Positions 1 through 11,316 of a stretch of 64,000 bases of DNA are shown here, one piece after another. Origin of the DNA: Pegea sp. RAD2-039. Taxonomy: Eukaryota > Chordata > Thaliacea > Salpida > Salpidae. The translations under genes and the position numbers were made by a program. The stretch spans positions 4,898,001 to 4,962,000 of the forward strand of contig JAQGEQ010000071.1 of NCBI GenBank assembly GCA_034620365.1, written 5' to 3'. The number at the start of each line of letters is the position of its first letter. The stretch's first letter is position 1. Under the pieces are notes generated by a model. The model made no database searches. It saw only the letters and a program-made list of their open reading frames with translations, and was not told the origin of the DNA.

Positions 1-3000
1 TGGTAAAAAGTTGATTGAACCACTAACAAATCTCATTCATAAGTAAATTTCTACTTCAAAAGTCTTCTTTCATCTAATGACTTCTTTTTTCAGTACATCT
101 GCGATGTCACTTCTGTACGAATGTATCAATACAGTTATTCAAGGTTTATCAACATTTTCTAAACTTTTTTCTCATAATTTTATATATAATAAATATAAAT
201 AAGTTTTTTTTTGGACGCTGCTTAGTTCTTTTATCGTTTACTTCAGGAATGCAAGATCATAGCTCTTCTATTCAGGTATGTTCAGTTGTTTGGTATTTGT
301 TGGCACCTTTGATTGTGTTCCAGCATGTAACTGTCAACATGTGCTGATATTTCATCTTGTGAAATTCACATTATGATTCTTTTAATGTGATTATGTTTGT
401 GAAGCTACAGTCGCGTTCCTGTGTTTGTTTTATGGATTTTTTCACCTTTTAATTTAACTATTTAAAGCTGGACGAATTGGAAGTTACAATCATAATATTT
501 AATGATTTATTTTTCTGTTTAGGGTTTTCCCACCGTTATGAAGGTTTTTATACCCTGCATGACTTTTATCATTTGCAATTTACTAATTTGTTTTTTTTTG
601 TAATTACATTTTTAACGCTTCCAATTATTTTTTTGAAATTTTCTGTAAAATTTAATCAGCTTCATTTGTTTGAAATCAAACAAAAAACTTTATTTATTTC
701 CAACTTTTTCTTTCCAGTTATGTGTTCAAAAACTACGTATTTTGATTGAAGACTCTGACCAGAATTGTAGGAAGTAGATCTGATCTTACTGATATTTTAC
801 TCACAATCCAATTTGCAGTGAAATATTTGGGTCTTTTGGCTCTTTCTCGGATTTTAAAGAGTCATCCAAAATCTGTGCAAGCTCATAAGGATTTAATCTT
901 ACAGTGTCTTGATGATAAAGATGAATCTATCAGACTACGAGCTCTTGATCTACTCTTTGGAATGGTTTTTATCACCTTTTTCACCTCCGCAAATTTTCTA
1001 ATCTTAGATATTTGAAGGTCTCAAAGAAGAATTTGATGGAAATTGTCCAAAAACTTTTAGCTCATGTCCAAAAATCAGAAACTATCCAGTACCGTGATGA
1101 ACTAATCAGTAAAATCATTGAGATCTGTTCCAGGAACAACTTCCACTTCATCACTAACTTTGAATGGTACTTGATTGAGCAAAAGACTTCATCTAACTCA
1201 CTTTCTTCTTTAGGTATCTAACTGTATTATCTGAACTTACACGAATAGATGGTACTAGTCGCCACGGTTCCATGGTCTCATCTCAAATACTAGATGTTGC
1301 AATTCGTGTTAAAACAATTCGACCATTTGCTGCTGTCAAGATGGTTGGTATTGATGATGAGATCTCTGCATCTTCATCTATTTATCTTCCACCACAGGCT
1401 TCAATCCTCCAGAATTCGAATTGGTTAAGCCCTCTACTACGTCGTAACGGTATGATAGAAGTCTTGTATGCAGCAGCTTATATTTGCGGAGAATTTTGCC
1501 AGTAAGTAATCAATTGAAGATCACATCTTCTTCATCTCATCACAAATCATCAGATTCATCGATGATTTGAAAGAGGTGTTGATGTCGATGTTGGGATCAC
1601 ATGTCCTGCAACATCCAACTCACATCCAACACATCTTCCTACAAAACATCACTAAGATGTACACGTGTCTTCTGGTGAAGACGGAAGATTCTGAGGACTT
1701 CGAATCTGCTCTCACTCTAACTAAATCAATCCAGGAGAAGATGACAGTCTTCCTGCAAAGCTCTAATTTAGAAGTCCAGGAACGAGTTAGCATCCTAATC
1801 CTAATCTTCCTCATCTTCTTCATTAGGATCTTTTCTAGGCTTCTTGTACTTCAGCGTTGTTAAAACAAGTCGAGAAGATGCTGATGAAGTCGACTCCTGC
1901 ATCTTCTCTTCTTCTTCCACTCTTTAAAGGAGAACTTAATCCAGTGGCTCCTAAAGCTCAGAAGAAGGTCCCAATTCCCGAAGGGTTAGTCACGTGATTT
2001 CACCGAGCTCCTCATCCATCTATGATCTTTAGACTTGATCTTGATGCTTGGATCAACAATCCGCCATCTTCATCTTCAGAAAGTGAGGAAGAAGAAGATC
2101 ATGGGAAGAGCAAAGAGAAGTCCTTCTACTCTTCAGAGCAAAATCGTAAACCGGAGTTGAGTCCAGAAGAGCTCCGAAAAGTAACTCCAACTCATCCTCA
2201 TCACATCTTCATCTCTTCTTCTACAGCGCAAAGAGATGCGGAGAAAGCAATTAGCAAGCAATCCCAACTACCTCTTTGCAAAGGTGATCTTTCAACCTCT
2301 CGACCAATCAGCTTTAAGTATTTGATTGTTGTAGAAAAGTGACCCTCCAATATCAGCTGATAGCTACCAGCGACCTGACAACGAGGTTCAAGGTGCCGCC
2401 TCGCCGCCACCTACTACCAAGTCTTCTCTCTCAACCAGCGACCAGTATATGAAGCTGGTTAGTTGATACGCGTCACTGTCTCCTCATCATCATCAAGATT
2501 TACATCTCAGGAACAACAAAGGCAAAGAAAAGTGGATAAGAAGAGTACAAAGCAGAAGAAATCGAAGAAGGAAGGAAAGAGGTTGAAAGCGGATCAGGTT
2601 GAAGACGTCGAAGAGATGCAGCCGACTCATAAAGTCGAAATTGTGGATTATGAAATGCCTGAGGTAGACGTCACGTGATGAATCGCGTGTCACGTGACTC
2701 GGTTGCTTTGCAGGGAGCAAATGTAGGTGATTCCGATGAAGAAGCTGATAAGAATGATATTTATAAAGCTCTTGATATCAGTTTTGATATGTTAGTTGGT
2801 TACTGTTGGTTGATTCGAATGAATTTAATGATGTTTGTTGATAGAAGTCAAGATGAAGTGACGAAGAAAAGTCAGAAAATTAAAACTGAAGAAGTTGTTG
2901 ACAGTAAAAAGACAAAGAAGAAGTCAAAAAAAGTAAAATATGCTTCATATGATCCTGTTTGATCTTCATATGATCCTGTTAGATCTTTATATGATCCTGT

Positions 3001-5703
3001 TTGATCTTCATATGATCCTGTTTGATCTTCATATGATCCTGTTTGATCTTCATATGATCCTGTTTGATCTTCATATGATCCTGTTTGATCTTCATATGAT
3101 CCTGTTTGATCTTCATATGATCCTGTTTGATCTTCATATGATCCTGTTTGATCTTCATATGATCCTGTTTGATCTTTCTTTATATGATCCTGTTTGATCT
3201 TCATATGTTCCTGTTTGATCTTCATATGATCCTGTTTGATCTTCATATGATCCTGTTTGATCTTCATATGATCCTGTTAGATCTTTATATGATCCTGTTT
3301 GATCTTCATATGATCCTGATCGATCTTCATATGATCCTGTTTGATCTTCATATGATCCTGTTAGATCTTCATATGATCCTGTTTGATCTTCATATGATCC
3401 TGTTAGATCTTCATATGATCCTGTTTGATCTTCATATGATCCTGTTTGATCTTCATATGATCCTGTTTGATCTTCATATGATCCTGTTTGATCTTCATAT
3501 GATCCTGTTTGATCTTCATATGATCCTGTTTGATCTTCATATGATCCTGTTTGATCTTCATATGATCATGTTTGATCTTCATATGATCCTGTTTGATCTT
3601 CATATGATCCTGTTAGATCTTCATATGATCCTGTTTGATCTTCATATGATCCTGTTTGATCTTCGTATGATCCTGTTCGATCTTCATATGATCATGTTTG
3701 ATCTTCATATGATCCTGTTTGATCTTCATATGATCCTGTTTGATCTTCATATGATCCTGTTTGATCTTCATATGATCCTGTTTGATCTTCATATGATCCT
3801 GTTTGATCTTCATATGATCCTGTTTGATCTTCATATGATCCTGTTTGATCTTCATATGATCCTGTTTGATCTTCATATGATCCTGTTTGACCTTCATATG
3901 ATCCTGTTCGATCTTCATATGATCCTGTTAGATCTTCATATGATCCTGTTTGATCTTCATATGATCCTGTTTGATCTTCATATGATCCTGTTAGATCTTC
4001 ATATGATCCTGTTTGATCTTCATATGATCCTGTTTGATCTTCATATGATCATGTTTGATCTTCATATGATCCTGTTTGATCTTCATATGATCCTGTTTGA
4101 TCTTCATATGATCCTGTTTGATCTTCATATGATCCTGTTTGATCTTCATATGATCCTGTTTGATCTTCATATGATCCTGTTTGATCTTCATATGATCCTG
4201 TTCGATCTTCATATGATCCTGATCTTCATATGATCCTGTTTGATCTTCATATGATCCTGTTTGATCTTCATATGATCCCGTTCGATCTTCATATGATTCT
4301 GTTTGATCTTCATATGATCCTGATTGATCTTCATATGATCCTGTTAGATCTTCATATGATCCTGTTTTATTGAAATGATTTTTTTGATAATTTTAGAGCA
4401 AAAAAGTAAAAGAAGAATCATCGAAGAAAAAGGTGAACGGTAAAGTGGATCCAGTTGCTGTCAAAGACACAAAAGAAGAGGTTAGTTGAATCTTGCTTGT
4501 TTCTGTTTTCAAGTTTCTCTTTCACAGATGAAGGAGCAGGTATCAGTGAATGAGGTGAAGAAAGATGAAAGAGTCAGGTTTGTTTTCTGTTGAAATTATT
4601 TGAAGAAAATTTTCAAAAAAATATTTTTCAGTAAAAAGGAAACAGTGAAGAAAGAAAAATCTTCGAAAAGTAAAAAGTCATCGAAAAAAGAGAAGAAAAA
4701 GAAGAAGATGAAAACAGAGAAAGTTGAATCATCAAATCCACAAGTGGTGAGCTACATCAATTGATGTCATCATCATCTTTCAGCCAATCAAATAACAGGA
4801 AGAAGTTAAACGAAATTACAAACTTCTCGCTGAGAATCAAATTGTAAGAGTTGAATATGAGACAAAAGCTCAATTGAACAATCATAATCAAATCTCTCTC
4901 TTCTGCTCCTTCATCAATCTAAGTAGTGATCACGTGACCAGTATCTCATTCAACTTAACAGACACTCTCAACACAAAGTCAGTAACCAATCAAATCATTC
5001 TGATCTTTACTAATCTATTCATACACAGATTAATCCGACCAAATAATGTGAAGATGTCGGAACCTTACCAACTTTCTTTATCTTTAAACCCACAGACTCA
5101 AAGTGAGATTGAATTGGAGTTAACAGCTGCAAGTGTAGTGATGCCACAACGTTTGAGAGGTTCCATCAATTTTGTTCAATCTTCCACAAACCATCGAATA
5201 GATTTCAAACTTTATCTACCATGTTCATCCTATCTAGTTGCAACTAAATGTAGCAGGTACATCACTAAAACCTCCCTCATCAATCAATTCAACTCTTTCA
5301 TATCTTAGTGAGAGGTACACCAAGTTACTTGCATCCGAGAAATTGACTGAAAAGTCCTCAATCAGGATTATGTCTCAACAAATGAGTTTTGATGAGATCC
5401 TTGCTCTGATCTCTCAACTTCATTTCACAGGTTCTCAATTTCATCTAAATCCTCATCTTCTCATCTTCTTCTTTCTAGTTGTTGAACAGATCGCGGAGAC
5501 GGCTTCGTTGTTCTCGATGTCAATTCAGGATCACCACTTGTGTTTACTCATCAAAAAAATGGTTGGTCACGTGACATTTCCAGTGTGAAAATTCCATTTG
5601 TCTCTTTTAAAAGGTAAACGGGATTTCAATTGAAGGTAAAGGTGATAACCAATCAATTCTTTCTAATGTAATTGATGAGATCAAGCTACTGATGCAAGGA
5701 TAA
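1..5703 (+). CDS. AP3D1: AP-3 adaptor complex subunit delta, 3' part (5' end outside window)
   Basis: Large subunit of the AP-3 clathrin-adaptor-like coat that sorts cargo from endosomes to lysosomes and related organelles. 23 exons in window: 1-42, 94-143, 247-275, 718-766, 819-964, 1018-1166, 1214-1501, 1554-1785, 1839-1984, 2033-2180, 2227-2283, 2335-2457, 2511-2663, 2714-2790, 2845-2932, 4397-4480, 4528-4577, 4632-4746, 4799-4977, 5029-5256, 5309-5430, 5479-5561, 5614-5703 (TAA). They encode the last 908 residues. Near-identical adaptin trunk words are TSAMSLLYEC, LQCLDDKDESIRLRALDLL, YRDELISKIIEIC and CEVLYAAA-like IEVLYAAAYICGEF. The link GELNPVAPKAQKKVP is followed by LDLDAWIN, then a Lys/Glu-rich hinge and a C-terminal ear (CSSYLVATKCSSERYTKLL, HHLCLLIKK). 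Compared with human, about six residues are missing after exon 2. Nearly all introns are 46-57 nt; the exceptions are 103, 442 and 1464 nt, the last holding a minisatellite. The frame is kept across every junction. Confidence 0.95.
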
Positions 5704-5735
5704 CTAATCCCTGAACTTTTAAGGGGTCACGTGGA
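1989..5735. promoter_or_regulatory. Cluster of six CACGTG E-box/CLEAR-like sites inside AP3D1
   Basis: CACGTG cores lie at 1991-1996, 2672-2677, 2691-2696, 4931-4936, 5568-5573 and 5728-5733. Four are in short introns, one is in an exon and one is just past the stop codon. Five sit in a (G/A)TCACGTGA context. 2689-2698 and 5566-5575 read GTCACGTGAC, the full CLEAR consensus bound by TFEB/MITF factors at lysosomal genes in vertebrates. A regulatory role here is inference from motif and from the lysosomal function of AP-3; nothing in the sequence proves binding. Confidence 0.35.
2944..4367. repeat. 21-bp minisatellite in AP3D1 intron 15 (about 68 copies)
   Basis: Head-to-tail array of the 21-bp unit GATCTTCATATGATCCTGTTT. 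Most copies are identical or differ at one base (TTAGATC, TTCGATC, GATCATG variants). Two length variants are visible: a 4-nt insertion near 3175 and a 7-nt loss near 4216. Each unit carries the palindrome TCATATGA flanked by GATC. Because 21 is a multiple of three and the unit has no stop in several frames, long open frames run through the array on both strands: seven-residue repeats MILFDLH on plus and MKIKQDH on minus. The array lies between a clear donor at 2933 and acceptor ending at 4396, so it is intronic rather than coding. It is not CRISPR, since there are no spacers. Confidence 0.97.
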
Positions 5736-8289
5736 ATATACACAATCTTAGATTTTATATAATCATTGTTCTATAAAAACATGGATCAAATCATTGTAAT
5801 CATTATCTTATCTAGACTCAAAACTCTCTAATCTTTCCACTAAGCATCTTGAAGATCAGTTTTCTGTAATTACCAGATAACGGTTTTGTTACTACAAATT
5901 TCTGTTTTCAGAAACCATTTTGTTGTATTTACCTGCTACAAGCATGATGTAGTGAATTTGATTTCACAAATATTATATTTGCATGTTTTCTTCTTCTTGT
6001 AAATTGTTTTGCTGCAAAAAAAAAAGAACTTTCCATAACTAATTAATTTCTTTGTTCTGTTATAGTATCTTGCTCGCTCTTTTACATTATTTTTGCTTCT
6101 ATATCAACAAAATTGTAAAAAAAACTAGTTTCTATTTTAGCAAATTCTCGTTATTTATTTCTATTTTATTAATTGTAGTTAATACAAAAAAAGATATCAG
6201 GATATTAGTAGAAAATGATAATATTTCTTTCTTTTTATAACTTCCTTGTTACAATTTTTTTGAAATTAATTAATATTTAGACAGGTAAGTGTAATTTATT
6301 ACAATTGCAAATAAATTGAAGTCTGAAAAATGTTGGTGTTATTTATGAACAATAAAAAATGTGAATAAATTTTCGAAATAAATATAAAAATGATTGAAAA
6401 AGTGGAAAATTTGTTATTAAGAAAATTGATTAGCAATTGATAGATTCTATAAAAACAACTCTATCACTCTATAAAAATGTCTTTGGTATCAAGAAGTTGG
6501 AAAAAATTTGAATTAATTCCAATTACATAATTAAATGAATAATTTAGTGTTACAAATTTTGAGTTAAAATTCAAAAAACATCTCCAAATTACTCAATCAG
6601 TATAAAAACTATTTGTAAAAATCTACTTTTAATTTCACAAATAAATCAGTTTTATTCACTGACACTAAAGTACGAATAAAATATCCATTATTTTTGGAAA
6701 TTATGTTTCATTAAAAAGAAAATTATAAATAATTAAATTTAATTATCATAAGTATATTTGAAAATTAAAAAAGTATTTAGTGTTAGAAACTTTATTAGAA
6801 GCAAGAAATAAAAATTAAGTTAAAAATATTATGTGCGTCAATAAAAAGCATCAACATAACCTAATAGAAAAAAAAATTCTGTAAAATTTTCGATAAAATG
6901 TTTTTTATAGATTTAATTTTATTCTTCAATTATTTTTGTAAGAAATCAAACAGGTTGATGGATTATTTAAAAACTGATTTAACTCAGATTAAAGCTTCTT
7001 AGATAAAAAAATATATACTCAGTAAAGCATATTATTTTTGTTTTTTAAAAGCATCTTAAGACCTTTATCAAACTTTTATAATAAAAATTAGGTGTAGTAT
7101 AACAATAAAATTTTTATAAAATTTTAAGATAATAGTTAATTAATTTTAAATTGGTATTTTTTTTTTTTAATTTTCAACTAATTTGGCTTTAAATTTTCGA
7201 ATTTAAATTGTTTTTTTGAAAAGTTAGATTCTTTATTTTCAAAAATTGTTTTTGTGGCTTTTTATTCTAAAAAATTTAACAATTGGCAAGTGAAAAAACA
7301 ATCAATGAAAAAAGATAAAAGTAAACTAACTGCTGTTAGATAGATTTTTTCTAATTCAAGCATAAGTATTCGTGCAATATTGTATATAAATGAAATAAGA
7401 GTTGATTGTTTGTTAAAAACTCATAATTAGTATATTTGATAAATATCATTGAAATATTTATCTGTCTAATAATAAAAAAAGTTTAATTCTGTAAATATGA
7501 AGTAACTTAAATTCTCATATAATTATTGTTAAATGTTGTCTACTACAAAAGAAAATATCGAAGTTAGAAAATCATTATAACGTCATAATACAGTCGGTTG
7601 TAATTTAAGTTATTAAATTTTGTAACTATGAAGTAAAATAGAAGTTATTAAATAATGTACAAACTGCTTGTAATCTTATAAGTCTTTTTAGTGATATAAT
7701 TGTTAGTTGTAAAACTGTCACTAATTGAAACTAGCAAAATACTTTCAAAAAGTAAGTTGGCAGACTTTAATCTGATTAAAAGTTTAATTTTCAGCTACTG
7801 GTTGTTCATCTCTAAAACTACTTTCTAGCTAGTTAACTGATAAAGTATCTAGAAATTCTTATCATTAAAATATCTATAATTTACTTTTGTAAAGCGGTTT
7901 AAGCTGCTATTGTAAAGCTTAGTTAATAAGCTAAAATATTTATAATATATTGCTGAGTAAGTTTATTTAATTTCTGTAAGTCTCTATCTGTCTCCAACAT
8001 AAAAGTTATAATTAGATGTCACTTAAGCTTTGTGAACAACAGAATCTGGAATGATTGTAAATGACAAGATAATTAATTTTTAAAATCATTAAGTATGTAG
8101 GTTAACGTGACTAGATTATTGTGAGTTTATTTCAAAAAATAGTCATTTAAGTGGTTTTCTGTTTTTTTGCATAATTTGATGATTATAAACAATGACTATG
8201 ACAAAACACATTATTATTTTTTAAATTTGATTATTAGGAAAATTTATGCAGTATTAATACTAAAATATTAATTTTTTAGAGTATTCATC
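5704..8289. other. AT-rich intergenic region, no gene seen
   Basis: Spacer between AP3D1 and the dynein-docking gene, both on the plus strand. It holds the AP3D1 3' UTR (length unknown; an AATAAA lies at 6310-6315 but is 600 nt from the stop) and the ODAD1 promoter. Only short chance open frames are present, and no repeat family was recognised. Confidence 0.7.
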
Positions 8290-10366
8290 ATGAAAAAAGT
8301 TGAATCACAAGTGGAGTCAGGAGGAATGGATCAATTAGCTGATGTAGAATTAGGCAAGTTACAACGACAATATAGAATGATGGAAGAGAATAGAAAAACT
8401 TTCAGTGAAGAATCTAAAAATACAATCAGAAAACAAAAAGCCAGATTAGCCAAACTTCAAGTAATTCAATAAAAATATTTTATAAATTCAATAAAACTGT
8501 TTAAAGTTTTATTTGCAGTGGATATTTAGCTATTTATTTGAAATAAGTTACTTTTTTTGTTGATTTTTATTTCAGAGTTCAATTTTTTTTTATTTTTAGC
8601 AAGAAAAAGAAGAAATCAATAAAAGCTTAAAAGTGGCGCAATCTAATAAACATATTCTTGCTGATAAAAAGAATATGAAGGAGCTGAAAAGACTTTTAGA
8701 TGAGGAAGATTATTATCATCAACTGATAGAGGAAGAAAACAAGTCAATAAAAGTACTTGATGATGAGATATCTCGATTAGAAAATGAAATTTTTCTTCAA
8801 AATAAAATAATTGGAGGAAAAACAGGAACTGAACAACAGCAGGCAGTTGAAAGACAAATCCGAATGCTTGAAAACCGTTTAGAAAAAGCGACAGTCAGCT
8901 ACGATAAAATGTTAGCTAGTAACAGTAAATTGCGCAAAGAAATCGATCATTTGAGAATCCAACGTTCTGTATTTGATGGACTTCATAAGAAGATTGTGAA
9001 GCAATTAAACGATCAAAAACGGACTATGGGTTTGATTATTGAGCAATCGAATCAAGTTAGCAATTTCAAAAGTTTATTCATAAATATTTATCGAGTTGTA
9101 TTTATAAGAACTTTGATTAAAATTGAAATTATCCAAAAATCAATAATACAATAAAATATATTTTCAAAAATCCAGAGGAGGTAGAATTTAATAAACAATT
9201 TAAGACTGATTTCAGGCTTATAATCAACGAGATGATGCTCAAGCTAAAATCCAGGCTCTTAAAGAGAAAAATGAGAAAGACCTTCAACAGTATAACATGG
9301 AGTATAAGGAATTGATGAGGATTATCGACCATGATGCAAAATTAAAAGATTTCATGAACAAAAAGTCTCAAGAAAGATGCGAGGTAGAAGAGCAACAAAC
9401 TGCGAAGAGAAGAGCGGGTAATCTTTAATGAGTCTCTTTAATGTGTGGATTTATTTTGGTGGTTTTAGGGCAAACAGTGCTGGCAGAGAATACTGCTTCA
9501 GATATGATCTCGATGTATCAAAAAGCATTCACAAAAATCAAGGAAATAACTGGTGAAAGTGACATGAATGTTTTAATGAGGCGTTTTGTGGAGACTGAAG
9601 ATAAAAATTTTGCTCTTTTTAACTACATCAATGAATTGAATCGTGAATTAGAAGTGACTCAAAAGCAAATTGAAACGACTCGAAACAGCATCCGGGAGTT
9701 TAACGAAGAAGGAGTCCGCTATCAAACAGAAAGATTCAAAGTTCTTCAAGAGGTTGAAAAAGAACTTGAAGAAAGCACTAAAGAGGCTTCATTGTATAAA
9801 AAGTAAGCAGAACCTTCGCAACAAACTAAATTGTAAATTAAAAATCTCTTTCTAGTCAACTAGAGATCACTGAGAAGATGCTAAGTGATCTTCGTCAGGG
9901 GATTCAATCTGTATTTACTGCAATCAACTGCGACCCTGAAGACAAAGAATCTTCAATGGAAGCTAACCAGAATCTCACAAATGATAATATGCTGCAATAC
10001 TTGGGTGTAATCGAACACAAAACCAACCAACTGCTTCAAGTACACACTTATCTTCAATTAAAAGAACTTGAATCTAAGCCAGAGGGAAATGAATTTGTTC
10101 TTGGGAGTACAGTGATGCTTGGGGGTCCGAACGCACCGCCTCACACTAAACCTATACAAATAAGCATCCCTATTTTAGAAGATCACAAAGAAGAAGACCC
10201 GGAAAACTCTGAAGAGAATATGGATATCAACAAGCCTCTGGGATCGAAAGATATGTTGGAAATCGCGATGAAAAACGCTTTAAAGCGCGAACAAGGGACA
10301 CATTTAAGCAAGAGAAATGATAAAAGTGTTAATGACAAGTCGAGTAAATTAGACTCAAAAAAATGA
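8290..10366 (+). CDS. ODAD1: Outer dynein arm docking complex coiled-coil protein (ODAD1/CCDC63 type)
   Basis: Structural coiled-coil protein of the complex that anchors outer dynein arms to ciliary doublet microtubules (Chlamydomonas ODA1/DC2; vertebrate CCDC114=ODAD1 and its paralogue CCDC63). Five exons: 8290-8460, 8600-9055, 9216-9417, 9469-9802, 9856-10366 (TGA), giving 557 aa, close to the ~560 aa of CCDC63. The ATG at 8290 opens the first exon. Family words are RQIRMLENRLEKA followed by LASNSKLRKEIDHLR, then IIEQSNQAYNQRDDAQAK and MNVLMRRFVETEDKNFALFNYINELN. Nearly all of residues 20-350 is charged heptad coiled coil; the last ~80 residues are hydrophilic and low in complexity. Animals with a single gene of this family cannot be assigned to CCDC114 or CCDC63 by eye, so the symbol is for the family. 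Implies motile cilia or flagella (flame cells, sperm, larval epidermis in a flatworm). Confidence 0.88.
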
Positions 10367-11316
10367 GTTTGTAAATGACATTGAATAAAAATTAACCAAA
10401 AAATATCTGTTTGTTTCTAAAATTTTATTTCAGTGTTTACAATTTGATTTTAATGCAAATTCAATTTCCAATAATTAAGCTTTATACAATCAGTTAATTG
10501 ATAAATTTGTTTCTAAATCAAATCAAGATTCTATTTAAAAATAAAATGTCTCTTAACTACCGGTTTTCTTCAACTTATTTGAGTGTAACCAATTTAGCTT
10601 TTTATAATCAGTCCTGTTTTTTATAAATGATGTTAAAAATAATTTGTTTTGAAACATCAATTAACTTTAAAGATAATTGAACAGCAAGCTCTTAAGAAAT
10701 GACTAAAAATTATTAACATAAAGAACAAAATTGATTCTATTTTTAATATTTTTGTTTTCCTAAACAGTTTTCAAATATCAATTTTTTACTGAAAATACTT
10801 AATTAAAAATTGCTGAAAATAAGAAAAGTTTTATTGAAAAATAGTTATATAAAAACAACTACAGAACGATACATGTTGATCTGTTCATGATTTCTTGACA
10901 AACGATTTTATGATTCCTAATAAAGCATGCAGAATGAACACCAAATGTTAGATAAAAATAATTTAGAAACATGCAAAAATATATGGTTGAAAATATAGAA
11001 GTTTTTAGTGTCAGTTTTGAAGTATCGTTTGAATAAAATAGATGATTCAAGAGAAGTTGATGATGTGCCCCAAATTGCCCCCAAGAAGTCTTTTTCGTTT
11101 TTACAGATGAACCATTGAAACTGGAGAAGAACTTTAAGAAAAGTACCGAAGAATGCAAGAAGTAAAAACGATAAAGATCAGATCTTATCAAGATGATGAA
11201 CGAGTATTTACAAAGTGAAACAGTGGTAGATTAGAAAAGTCTTCTTCATCTCACAGTAGATAAAAGAGATATATGATGAAGTCTCAAGATCGTGTTGATC
11301 TTTAAAGAAGATTCCT
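10367..11316. other. Convergent intergenic region ODAD1 / PLC-beta
   Basis: The two genes converge here, so this 950-nt stretch should hold both 3' UTRs. It has a minus-strand open frame (10859-11191) with no recognisable domain and AT-rich, low-quality codon content; I read it as PLC-beta 3' UTR. No repeat was recognised. Confidence 0.6.
10384..10389 (+). terminator. Polyadenylation signal of the ODAD1 gene
   Basis: AATAAA lies 18 nt after the ODAD1 stop codon, the only good signal close downstream. It implies a very short 3' UTR. Confidence 0.5.

Noticed and set aside
3169-4233. 354-residue plus-strand frame and its minus-strand counterparts
   Set aside because: They are translations of the 21-bp minisatellite inside an AP3D1 intron bounded by good splice sites; the periodic open frames follow from the 3n unit length.
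2944-4367. CRISPR-like array
   Set aside because: Direct repeats are contiguous with no spacers, and the setting is a eukaryotic intron.
10859-11191. 110-residue minus-strand frame downstream of PLC-beta
   Set aside because: Lies after the PLC-beta stop, has no domain, no splice support and UTR-like composition.
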